Source: Ignavibacteria bacterium (lineage in GTDB: Bacteria > Bacteroidota > Ignavibacteria > Ignavibacteriales > Melioribacteraceae). From it: a stretch of DNA of 38,307 nt. Every line of letters begins with the position of its first letter. The stretch's first letter is position 1. Position numbers and translations under genes: made by a program. The notes beneath the pieces are model-generated. The model did not search any database. It was not told the DNA's origin and worked only from the letters and a program-made list of their open reading frames with translations. Below, one piece after another: positions 7,257 to 14,167 of the stretch. Location: NCBI GenBank assembly GCA_009773205.1, contig WPAE01000013.1, positions 1 to 38,307 on the forward strand, read 5' to 3'.

Positions 7257-8729
7257 TTACTTTTCAGCTATTTCGGTTAAGATTGCTTTAAGCAATCTGT
7301 AAAATTTATCTACATCTTGAATATTAACTCTTTCTTCAGGCGAGTGAGCCCCTTCTATAGTTGGACCGAAAGAAATCATATCGAGTCCCGGATATTTATC
7401 GCCAAGTATTCCACATTCAAGTCCGGCATGAACAGCTTTAATTTCTGGCTCTTTACCAAATAATCTATTAAAAACATTTTGAGAAAGTTTTAGGATTTTT
7501 GAATCTAAATTAGGCTGCCAGCCTGGATATCCATCGCTTTTAGAAACTTTAGCGCCAGCAAGTTGAAGTGCAGAAATTACACTTTGTGCAGTATTTCTTT
7601 TTGCACTTTCAATAGAACTGCGTTGGCTTGTTCCAATTGTTAATTCACCCGATGCTGTGTTAAGCGTTGCTAAATTTGTTGATGTTTCAACCAATCCCGT
7701 AATGTTAGGATTCATTGCAACAACTCCGTGAGGCATAGCAAGAATAGTATTTATAATTTTTTTCTTGAAATCATCTTTATAAGCATTGAGAATAGTAACC
7801 GAAGCGTGCGTTTTCTGTTCTAACTGAACGCGTATATCCGGATCGGTATATTTGTACTCGAGAGAGCATTCAATTGCAAACTCGTTTATTAACTCGCGGA
7901 ACTTTGCTTCGTTCTTTTCATCTATAAAAATAATTGCTTCTGCTTCACGCGCTATTGCGTTTCTTTTAGAGCCACCTTGCAAATAAACCAATTGATAATC
8001 CATTTTCTGCATACGTTCAAGGAGCAGGGCAAGAAGTTTAATTGCGTTAGCTCGTCCTTCGGATATATTTAAACCGCTATGCCCGCCTTTTAATCCGCTT
8101 ATAAAAAGCATATAAGGATGATGACTGGTAACAATGTCTTCGTACTCAATTCGGAAAGTTCCAGCAGTATCCATACCGCCAGAACAGCCAACATAAAACG
8201 CACCGTCTTCTTCAGTATCCAAATTCAGTAAAATTTTTCCGTTGATAAAACCTTTCTTTAACGTATTGGCGCCTGTCAATCCGGTTTCTTCATCTACTGT
8301 AAATAAAAGTTCGAGCGGACCGTGGTCAAAATCATTTTCGGTTGCAATAGCTAATGCAGCGGCGGCTCCAATTCCATTATCTGCGCCAAGAGTTGTTCCG
8401 TTTGCTTTAATCCATTCACCATCACGTACCAGCACAATTGGGTCGCTTGTAAAATCGTGCTCAGTTCCTTTGTTCTTTTCGCAAACCATATCTACATGGT
8501 TTTGAATAACAACTGTTGGTTTGTTTTCGTAGCCGGGAGTTGGCGGAACAAGAATAACGATATTTCCTGTTTCATCTTCGATAAAATCGAAATTGTTTTG
8601 TCCGGCAAAGTTGCGCAAGTAAAGTCGTATCCTTTCTTCAGATTTAGATGGACGCGGAACCTGGCTTATTTCATAAAATCTTTTCCAAACTATAGATGGA
8701 TACAAACCATCAATCGCTTTTAGAGGCAT
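7257..8729 (-). CDS. pepD: Aminoacyl-histidine dipeptidase (M20C)
   Basis: 490 aa, normal for PepD. Metal and catalytic residues are visible: H78 and D80 in NHVDMV, bridging D117 in LGADNG, general base E147 with E148 in DEETG, and a C-terminal His in the 'GAHSPEERV' segment. Cytoplasmic dipeptidase that cleaves Xaa-His and other unblocked dipeptides (carnosinase-like). The start is well supported: TAGGAGAT lies just before the ATG. It is 18 bases downstream of the YchF-like gene, so co-transcribed, and closed by the terminator at 7226. Confidence 0.95.
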   Translation of the reverse strand: MPLKAIDGLYPSIVWKRFYEISQVPRPSKSEERIRLYLRNFAGQNNFDFIEDETGNIVILVPPTPGYENKPTVVIQNHVDMVCEKNKGTEHDFTSDPIVLVRDGEWIKANGTTLGADNGIGAAAALAIATENDFDHGPLELLFTVDEETGLTGANTLKKGFINGKILLNLDTEEDGAFYVGCSGGMDTAGTFRIEYEDIVTSHHPYMLFISGLKGGHSGLNISEGRANAIKLLALLLERMQKMDYQLVYLQGGSKRNAIAREAEAIIFIDEKNEAKFRELINEFAIECSLEYKYTDPDIRVQLEQKTHASVTILNAYKDDFKKKIINTILAMPHGVVAMNPNITGLVETSTNLATLNTASGELTIGTSQRSSIESAKRNTAQSVISALQLAGAKVSKSDGYPGWQPNLDSKILKLSQNVFNRLFGKEPEIKAVHAGLECGILGDKYPGLDMISFGPTIEGAHSPEERVNIQDVDKFYRLLKAILTEIAEK

Positions 8730-8747
8730 AATATCTCCTACCTTAGT

Positions 8748-9827
8748 TTAATTATGTCGAATATTTAAAATATCACCGTCTAAAACTATGTATTCTTTTC
8801 CTTCAAGCCGCCAAGCGCCATTGTCTTTACATTTTGCAAAAGAACCATGTTTTATAAAATCTTCGTAAGAAACAACCTCGGCACGTATAAAGCGGTTAAA
8901 GAAATCTGTGTGAATTACACCAGCTGCCATTTGTGCAGTGTAATTTTTCTTTATTGTCCATGCGCGGCATTCATCCTCGCCAACTGTAAAGAAAGATTGG
9001 AGCCCGAGCATTTCATAACTTGTACGCAAAATTTTGCTGAGCGCCGATTCTTTAATTCCATAATCTTGCATAAACGAAGTTTGGTCTTCTTCACTCATTT
9101 TTGAGAGTTCAAGTTCAATTTTTGCAAAGAATGGAATAATTACAGCGCGGGCTTTTTCAATTTTAGATTTAACTGCTTCTACTTCTGCATCAACTCTAGC
9201 AATAGAGTTTTCATCATAGTTAATTGCTATTGCCAAAGGTTTTAAAGTTAATAATTGATAACCGGAAAGTAGTTTCAATTCAGTATCATAAAGTTTGAGT
9301 GAGCGAAGCGGTAATTCTTTTTCTGCGTGTGCGTAACATTTTTCAATTACCGGCAATTCCCTTTTCATTCTTTCATCTTTCGATTTAAGAATTTCCTTTT
9401 TGATTTTCTCCATACGAGTTTCAAGAAAAGCTAAATCTGCAAAAAGAAATTCTGTTTCCAAAAACTCAATATCGCGCACAACATCAATCACGTTCATCGG
9501 GTGCATTACAGATTCGTCTCGAAATCCACGAACCACATAAAAAAGCGCATCGTTATTCTTTACAGCATTTGTAAATGTAGAAGTGATTTTTACTTTATTG
9601 TCGTCAGACATTTTGAGCCCGGGAATATCGTAAACCTCAATGGTAGCATTCACATGTTTCTTCGGGTTAAAAATTGCCGAAAGTTTATCTAAACGTGTAT
9701 CTGGTACTTTTACAACTTCAATAGATGCTTCTTCTTTGCCAGCTTGCGAATGTGAACCACCGCCAGCCAATGTTTCAAATAGCGTTGTCTTTCCAGAATA
9801 TTGAAGACCAACCAAACCAATTTGCAT
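8748..9827 (-). CDS. YchF/Obg-like GTPase/ATPase with TGS domain, divergent P-loop
   Basis: 359 aa, the usual YchF length. Seen: G domain with P-loop GLQYSGKTTLF (residues 6-16), where canonical YchF has GLPNVGKSTLF; the switch-II 'YDIPGL'; a helical insertion with charged coiled-coil (about 135-200); and a C-terminal TGS/DUF933 domain ('FFTVGEDECRAWTIKKN', 'AAGVIHTDFFNRFI', ending near 'YIVLDGDILNIRH'). YchF proteins bind ribosomes and hydrolyse ATP or GTP in translation/stress control. The altered P-loop suggests a divergent member; a second, canonical ychF may exist elsewhere. First gene of the ychF-pepD pair. Confidence 0.8.
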   Translation of the reverse strand: MQIGLVGLQYSGKTTLFETLAGGGSHSQAGKEEASIEVVKVPDTRLDKLSAIFNPKKHVNATIEVYDIPGLKMSDDNKVKITSTFTNAVKNNDALFYVVRGFRDESVMHPMNVIDVVRDIEFLETEFLFADLAFLETRMEKIKKEILKSKDERMKRELPVIEKCYAHAEKELPLRSLKLYDTELKLLSGYQLLTLKPLAIAINYDENSIARVDAEVEAVKSKIEKARAVIIPFFAKIELELSKMSEEDQTSFMQDYGIKESALSKILRTSYEMLGLQSFFTVGEDECRAWTIKKNYTAQMAAGVIHTDFFNRFIRAEVVSYEDFIKHGSFAKCKDNGAWRLEGKEYIVLDGDILNIRHN

Positions 9828-9911
9828 TTGTTACTCTAATTTTATTTAAGGATTTACTAACAAAATATAAGCAAAATTTATAGTAAGATTTAGCGCAAAG
9901 GTAATTTCAGA

Positions 9912-10004
9912 GCACCTCTAAAAATTAGTATTTCAAAAAATTTAACGCGGAGTTCGCAAAGAAAAAGCAAAGTCCGCAAAGTATATTGATATTTTTAGAG
10001 GTGC
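9912..10004. repeat. Hairpin-ended element E2 (14-base inverted repeat around 65 bases)
   Basis: GCACCTCTAAAAAT (9912-9925) and ATTTTTAGAGGTGC (9991-10004) pair perfectly around 65 bases. The loop contains GCGGAG, then three GCAAAG hexamers in a run of CGCAAAG/AGCAAAG/CCGCAAAG units; a fourth CGCAAAG lies just outside at 9894-9900. It lies in the roughly 270-base gap between the maf stop and the ychF start, both minus strand; nothing else is recognisable in that gap. The inner arm and the GTATTTC that follows it resemble element E1. Confidence 0.85.
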
Positions 10005-10096
10005 CCTTCAAAAAATTGTTAGTAACCTAACTAACGTGAATTGATATTTTAGCGCGATTTGGATTCTGAAATTGGAGTTTAAATAATTTTTGTTGA

Positions 10097-10675
10097 TTAG
10101 CAGATCTTCAACAATTGGCGATATAATTTTTGAATAGGTAAGCCAACCACATTGTAATAACATCCATTTATTTTTTCAACAAACACCGCGCCAAAATCAT
10201 CTTGAATTCCATAAGCTCCGGCTTTATCCATAGGGCTTCCGGTTTTGATATATTCTAAAATTTCACTTTTAGTTAGTTTGCGGAATGTTACGAATGTTTT
10301 TTCGTAAGAAACAATTTTCTTATTTGTTTTTTGATTAAGAATTGCAAAGCCCGTGTAAACCTGATGAGTTTTACCACTAAGTTTATTCAAAATTTTCGCA
10401 GCGTCTTTCTCGTCTTTTGGTTTTCCAATTATTTCTTGGTTTAGAACAACTATTGTATCGGCAGTAATAATTATTGCATCTTTTATTTTATTTTCAGCTT
10501 CTTTCAGTTTGTGTTGAGCCAAACGCTTTACGGTTTGCACCGGATGTTCACCTTCAAGTATTTCTTCGTTAAGATTAACAGAAAATGATTTGAACTTGAG
10601 ACCAATTTGTTTCAATAATTTTCTTCTTCGCGGAGATTTTGAAGCAAGAAATATTTGTTGAGCAGCAGTAATCAT
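10097..10675 (-). CDS. maf: Maf-family nucleotide pyrophosphatase
   Basis: 192 aa, the normal length. Seen: the N-terminal ASKSPRRRKLL substrate loop (11-21), the catalytic ADTIV aspartate strand followed by GKPKDEKDA, and the C-terminal DFGAVFVEKINGCYYNVVGLP segment. Maf proteins hydrolyse non-canonical or pyrimidine NTPs (dTTP, UTP) and can arrest septation when overproduced. The pattern is the YhdE-like (dTTP/UTP) subgroup, judged by eye. Located 40 bases downstream of the small secreted gene. Confidence 0.93.
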   Translation of the reverse strand: MITAAQQIFLASKSPRRRKLLKQIGLKFKSFSVNLNEEILEGEHPVQTVKRLAQHKLKEAENKIKDAIIITADTIVVLNQEIIGKPKDEKDAAKILNKLSGKTHQVYTGFAILNQKTNKKIVSYEKTFVTFRKLTKSEILEYIKTGSPMDKAGAYGIQDDFGAVFVEKINGCYYNVVGLPIQKLYRQLLKIC

Positions 10676-10715
10676 ATAAAGGTGAAGTTAAGTTCTGAAG
10701 TGAAAAGAAAAAAAA

Positions 10716-11108
10716 TTAACGGAATAAAGCTTTTATACTTCCCCATGTTCTCTTAACACTTGAAACATTATGACGGGCTGATACTTCCCAAGAGTGGCTT
10801 AATGAACCATCAGTATCAACTATTCGCAGCCGGTAAACGTATAAAACGTCTTTGGACTTAAATGCAGATTGATCAACAAATTCATAATTTCTATCCGCCC
10901 GTGGCTCAACAGTACCAACATCGCCAAAACTACCATTAACATTTTTGCGTTCTACAACATAGTGTTTAAGATTAGTTTCGTTTGAGGCTTGCCAGAAAAC
11001 AACTACAGAACCGTTCTGACTTCTTGCAGAAAGTTTAATAATAAAAGCTCCGGCAAATGATATTACCGATGCAAAAAGTAGAAACGCTATAACAATTACA
11101 TTTTTCAT
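10716..11108 (-). CDS. Small secreted protein, single fibronectin-III-like domain
   Basis: 130 aa. A signal peptide (about residues 1-20, MKN then a hydrophobic stretch ending near FAGA) is followed by one beta-sandwich-like domain: 'SVVVFWQASNETNLKHYVVE' and 'YEFVDQSAFKSKDVLYVYRL' and 'VDTDGSLSHS' match the W..E, Y.VER and Y.YRL.I.D pattern of FnIII-like domains seen in Bacteroidota secreted proteins. No enzyme motif. A basic tail (VKRTWGSIKALFR) ends the protein. Its role is unknown; a cell-surface or periplasmic location is inferred. Confidence 0.65.
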   Translation of the reverse strand: MKNVIVIAFLLFASVISFAGAFIIKLSARSQNGSVVVFWQASNETNLKHYVVERKNVNGSFGDVGTVEPRADRNYEFVDQSAFKSKDVLYVYRLRIVDTDGSLSHSWEVSARHNVSSVKRTWGSIKALFR

Positions 11109-11161
11109 TGTTTTCTGCTCAAAATATATTTTTATAAGAATTCATTGTCAAGATAAATTTC

Positions 11162-12508
11162 TTACACTTTTTTGTATTTAGACCAATCGCCAAACCTAAA
11201 CTTAACAAAGATTACAACTGCATAAATAATTACGTAGAAAGGCAATGCAAACCATGCGCCAATAAGTCCCAGACTTAGATATACACCAAGAAAGTAAGCT
11301 ATTGGAACAAAAATAAACCAGTTAACAATTACTTCTGCCATCATAACAAAGAAAGTAGCACCGGAAGCTTGCAGCCCATTTGCCAATACAACTCCAATTC
11401 CATAAAAGATTTGCCCAAGTCCGGCAATTCTTAATGCAGGCACCGCCGTTTCAATCACATTCTGATCGTTTGTTGTAATTGCCAGAACTAATCTAGGCGC
11501 AGTTACAAAAAACAAACCAACAGCAACAGTATATATTGTAGCCAATTTGCTTGTTTCAAATCCTAAGAACTTAGCATTCCGAATTTCACCGCTCCCGATT
11601 GAGTTTCCGACTAAAGTATGAACCGCTATTCCAAAACCAAAACACGGTAGTAGAGAAATTAACAAAGAGGAAAACACGACATTGCTTGCTGCTTGCTCAA
11701 CAGTTCCGATAAGCCCGGTTATAGAAATGAAACTAAGAAACCCAATAAGAATAAAAATGTTTTGAAGTGAAACCGGCAAAGAAATTTTTATAATTGAAGC
11801 AGCAATCCCTCTAACGAATTTCAGATTTTTGAAATAGCGGAATTTTTTTCTGTAAGATGGCAGCAAAGAAACACAGAAATAAAATGCTGCGTCGCAAATT
11901 GTTGCAAGTGTTGAGCCCAAACCGGAGCCTGCAAGTCCCATACCTTTAATACCAAAAGCACCGTAAATAAAAATTATGTTGAAAATAATATTTAATAAGT
12001 TTACTAATAAACCGGAGATCATAAAAATTTTTGTTTTTCCTATGCCAAAGAAAAATCCTCTATACGAAACCGTTACGAGGAAAAAAGGAATTCCCATAAA
12101 TCTGTAATACAAAAATTCGCCAGCATAGAAACCAACTTTATCATCAGCAGCAAAAAAAGATGCGATCCAATGTGATGAAGTAACAACTAAAAGACTAACT
12201 GCCAACCCTATAAGAAATGTTAGAATAACTGAAGTGTTTAAAACCTTGCCGCATTCTTCAAAATTATTTTCTCCATATCTGCGTGCAATTAAAACATGTG
12301 TGCCGGTTGCCAAAGATGAGAATAAACTAACCACAGCCCAAGTAGCTAAAACACCTATTCCCATAGCAGCAAGTACGTACTCGGTATCTGGCAGCCTGCC
12401 AACGAGTGCCGTATCTACCAAAGAAACAACCATTTGTGTTGATAAACCGGCTATTGCAGGAAGAGCAATCTGAAGAATGTATTTGTGATCTTTTGAAATA
12501 ATACTCAT
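11162..12508 (-). CDS. MATE-family multidrug/sodium exporter
   Basis: 448 aa with about 12 hydrophobic helices in two similar halves. The N-terminal half carries 'LALPAIAGL' and 'VDTALVGRL', the hallmark first-helix region of MatE transporters; the second half starts near 'ISLPVSLQNIFILIGF'. Inner-membrane antiporter using Na+ or H+ to export organic cations or other compounds; substrate not predictable. A TATCTTTG, like the -7 element of this lineage, lies only 6 bases before the ATG, which would imply an almost leaderless mRNA; I give that little weight. Confidence 0.9.
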   Translation of the reverse strand: MSIISKDHKYILQIALPAIAGLSTQMVVSLVDTALVGRLPDTEYVLAAMGIGVLATWAVVSLFSSLATGTHVLIARRYGENNFEECGKVLNTSVILTFLIGLAVSLLVVTSSHWIASFFAADDKVGFYAGEFLYYRFMGIPFFLVTVSYRGFFFGIGKTKIFMISGLLVNLLNIIFNIIFIYGAFGIKGMGLAGSGLGSTLATICDAAFYFCVSLLPSYRKKFRYFKNLKFVRGIAASIIKISLPVSLQNIFILIGFLSFISITGLIGTVEQAASNVVFSSLLISLLPCFGFGIAVHTLVGNSIGSGEIRNAKFLGFETSKLATIYTVAVGLFFVTAPRLVLAITTNDQNVIETAVPALRIAGLGQIFYGIGVVLANGLQASGATFFVMMAEVIVNWFIFVPIAYFLGVYLSLGLIGAWFALPFYVIIYAVVIFVKFRFGDWSKYKKV

Positions 12509-12602
12509 ATAACCAAAGATATTGAATAAAAACTTGTGTAAAAAAGTTTTAGTAAAATTTACTATTTTGTAATTGTGAACTGCTACAACACAAAAGGCGC
12601 TT

Positions 12603-13148
12603 ATGACAAAGCAGGAAGAGTTAAAATATTTGATCCATACTCTCGGTATTAAGCATTCAATGATTGCAGAAAAGCTTGATATGAAAGTTCAAACTCTCAC
12701 TTATATTATAAATGAAAGCCATCAGTTTGATGATGACCTTTATAAGCAAATCAAAAAAATAATTGATGACTATCAGTTTGAACTAAATCTTTTTGAAGTT
12801 GAATCCACCGATAATTTAAACTTGTTCACAGACGACAAGCTACAAATTGGAATTGGCGAGCGAATGAGGCTTTTTGCACAAAAGAAATATGGAACATTAA
12901 AAAAACTTGCAGAGGCAATGCAGATATCTCCGCAGCAGCTTCAGCAATATATTAGTGGAAATAGAGAACCTGGCTCTAAAATACTTGCCAAACTATTAAG
13001 ACTTGGCTGCGATGTTAATTGGCTGTTAGGAGGAAAAGAATCGCTAGAGTCATACAAAATTTATAAACTGGAAAGCGAATTAAGAAAACTTCAAAACAGT
13101 TTTTCACAAATACATAATATCTTACAAAAAACAGAAACTAAACATTAA
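12603..13148 (+). CDS. Transcriptional regulator with two helix-turn-helix domains
   Basis: 181 aa. The N-terminal HTH covers residues about 3-50 (GIKHSMIAEKLDMKVQTLTY) and a second, XRE/CI-repressor-type HTH covers about 83-140 ('LKKLAEAMQISPQQLQQYI', 'SGNREPGSKILAKLLRLG', 'DVNWLLGG'). The final helix (about 148-178) looks like a coiled coil for dimerisation. DNA-binding regulator in the cytoplasm; targets unknown. Monocistronic, divergent from the MATE gene. The phage-repressor-like 'NWLLGG' is common in Bacteroidota chromosomal regulators and does not by itself imply a prophage. Confidence 0.8.
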   Translation: MTKQEELKYLIHTLGIKHSMIAEKLDMKVQTLTYIINESHQFDDDLYKQIKKIIDDYQFELNLFEVESTDNLNLFTDDKLQIGIGERMRLFAQKKYGTLKKLAEAMQISPQQLQQYISGNREPGSKILAKLLRLGCDVNWLLGGKESLESYKIYKLESELRKLQNSFSQIHNILQKTETKH

Positions 13149-13167
13149 GAAATTCATATTACTTTTG

Positions 13168-13266
13168 TGGAGCTAAGCGGGTTCTTCCGAAATCAATAAT
13201 CTGTATGTATCGGAATCCCTTTGGGAGAACCGCTGACCTTCCCGAATTTCATTCGGGACGCTCTCC
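13168..13266 (-). pseudogene. Partial tRNA-Ala copy with T-loop insertion and GAA anticodon arm
   Basis: Read on the minus strand this matches the intact tRNA-Ala (13526-13598) from the D-arm (GGAGAGCG) to the 3' end (TAGCTCCA). The 22 bases at 13163-13184, which include flanking TTTTG, are identical to 13521-13542. The 5' acceptor strand and first half of the D-arm are missing. The anticodon arm is replaced by CCCGA-ATGAAAT-TCGGG, still a perfect stem with a 7-base loop (would read GAA). The T-loop holds a 42-base insertion (13185-13226) that is itself self-complementary. It cannot be a functional tRNA as it stands. Confidence 0.8.
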
Positions 13267-13506
13267 ATTACTTATTAATCCTTCAATGTATTTTCTACTT
13301 TTCTTCTTTTTTATTTCATTCTCTCTTCGTACGGCTTCAGACCTATCCGAATATTCCTCGAAGTATTTTAGCTCCCATTGCAATCCACCTTTTGTAGATT
13401 TTGAGTAACCAGAATTGTGCTGACTTATTCTTCTTTCAATGTTATCTGTTGAACTACAGTAGTATTTATTGGTTGTCTTGCTAAATAGTATGTATGTATA
13501 AAACAT
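13249..13506 (-). CDS. GIY-YIG nuclease-domain protein, tRNA-associated
   Basis: 85 aa, normal for stand-alone small GIY-YIG proteins. Seen: FYTYILFS (GIY strand), KYYCSSTDNIERRISQHN (YIG strand, with the usual Gly replaced by Ser and the conserved Arg and HN retained), and the RRENEIKKKKSRKYIE helix carrying the candidate catalytic Glu. The gene starts 20 bases after the 3' end of tRNA-Ala on the same strand. It ends inside the tRNA-like copy: the last residues SNGERPE are encoded by the D-arm/anticodon-arm sequence and the TGA stop is in the anticodon loop. Stand-alone GIY-YIG proteins are presumed nucleases; none of this subgroup's function is certain. Confidence 0.8.
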   Translation of the reverse strand: MFYTYILFSKTTNKYYCSSTDNIERRISQHNSGYSKSTKGGLQWELKYFEEYSDRSEAVRRENEIKKKKSRKYIEGLISNGERPE

Positions 13507-13525
13507 ATTTGGGGAAAGGATTTTG

Positions 13526-13598
13526 TGGAGCTAAGCGGGTTCGAACCGCTGACCTTCTGAATGCCATTCAGACGCTCTCCCAACTGAGCTATAGCCCC
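13526..13598 (-). tRNA. tRNA-Ala(GGC)
   Basis: 73 bases folding as a complete cloverleaf: acceptor GGGGCTA/TAGCTCC (one G-U), D-arm GCTC/GAGC, anticodon stem TCTGA/TCAGA with loop ATGGCAT (anticodon GGC), T-arm AGCGG-TTCGAAC-CCGCT, discriminator A. CCA is not encoded. A TTTG-N19-TAAATTTG promoter lies 20 bases upstream. Confidence 0.97.
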
Positions 13599-13617
13599 GT
13601 ATGTTTAATAACCGTCT

Positions 13618-13648
13618 CAAATTTAACTAACAAAAGTCTTTTTTCAAA
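13618..13648 (-). promoter_or_regulatory. Promoter of tRNA-Ala / GIY-YIG gene
   Basis: On the minus strand TTTG (13645-13648), exactly 19 bases, then TAAATTTG (13618-13625). This matches the Bacteroidota housekeeping -33/-7 consensus (TTTG, 19-21 bases, TAnnTTTG) without mismatch and places the transcript start about a dozen bases before the tRNA. The same promoter would also transcribe the GIY-YIG gene. Confidence 0.65.
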
Positions 13649-13717
13649 CTATACTATAACAAACTCTGTTTTTCATTTTGCATTGCCTTGTTCAAAGCCG
13701 AAGTGAAAAAAATAGTT

Positions 13718-13749
13718 GTTGAATTCAAGATCCTTTGGGAATATCTTTG
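13718..13749 (+). promoter_or_regulatory. Probable promoter of the cytochrome-like lipoprotein gene
   Basis: GTTG (13718-13721), 20 bases, TATCTTTG (13742-13749), 16 bases before the ATG at 13766. The -7 element is perfect and the -33 element has 3 of 4 bases. Confidence 0.45.
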
Positions 13750-13765
13750 AAACAAAAAAAATGAA

Positions 13766-14167
13766 ATGAAACCAAAGCGAATATTCTTAGTTTATTTTGC
13801 AGCAGCAAGTCTTTTCTTTTGTGGGTGCGATGATACTTTAACAAACCAGGATCTTGACAGCAAAATTATCCCTACTTCTAATGTAAGCTTCGGAGAGTAC
13901 ATTCAGCCGGTTTTCCGGTTAAAATGCAACAATACAAATTGCCATAACTCTCAAGATAGAGCAGGCAGATTAAGTTTGGATACTCACGCAGATGCCACTA
14001 ACAACGTTTTGGTAGTATTCCCCGGAATGCCGGATAACAGCAAACTTGTTTGGGCAATTGAAGGAAGAACAACATCGCCAATGCCGCCTGTTGGATGGGC
14101 GCCTTTAACAAAAAACCAGATTAACGGAATTAGAACTTGGATTAATGAAGGTGCTAAAAACAACTGA
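13766..14167 (+). CDS. Cytochrome c-like lipoprotein with CX4CH motif
   Basis: 133 aa. A lipoprotein signal ends at C21 (LFFCGC), so it is anchored in a membrane facing the periplasm or outside. The mature part has the 'VFRLKCNNTNCHNS' segment with C54, C59 and H60, 'RLSLDTHAD', 'VFPGMPDNSKLVW', M106 in 'SPMPPVGW', and 'QINGIRTWINEGAK'. This is the layout of planctomycete-type cytochrome c domains, which normally have CX2CH. Here the spacing is CX4CH, a spacing known in some multihaem cytochromes. It may bind haem with M106 as distal ligand, or be a non-haem relative. Overlaps the next gene by 23 bases. Confidence 0.75.
   Translation: MKPKRIFLVYFAAASLFFCGCDDTLTNQDLDSKIIPTSNVSFGEYIQPVFRLKCNNTNCHNSQDRAGRLSLDTHADATNNVLVVFPGMPDNSKLVWAIEGRTTSPMPPVGWAPLTKNQINGIRTWINEGAKNN

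Noticed and set aside
9894-9980. CRISPR-like repeats from GCAAAG units
   Set aside because: Units are 6-9 bases with no regular spacers, and no cas gene is present.
9912-10004. E2 as an intrinsic terminator of maf
   Set aside because: It is about 93 bases past the maf stop, has a 65-base loop, and the A/T tract is at the loop side of the stem instead of after it.
12603-13148. Prophage repressor marking an integrated phage beside the tRNA
   Set aside because: No integrase, structural or lysis gene is near; the two-HTH regulator is of a type common in Bacteroidota chromosomes.
13205-13408. Plus-strand ORF opposite the GIY-YIG gene
   Set aside because: Lies antisense to the recognisable GIY-YIG protein and the tRNA-like copy; no recognisable protein pattern.
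13494-13706. Plus-strand ORF of 70 codons across tRNA-Ala
   Set aside because: Its sequence (GAKRVRTADLLNAIQ) is the antisense of the tRNA, a frequent false ORF; no start signal or family match.
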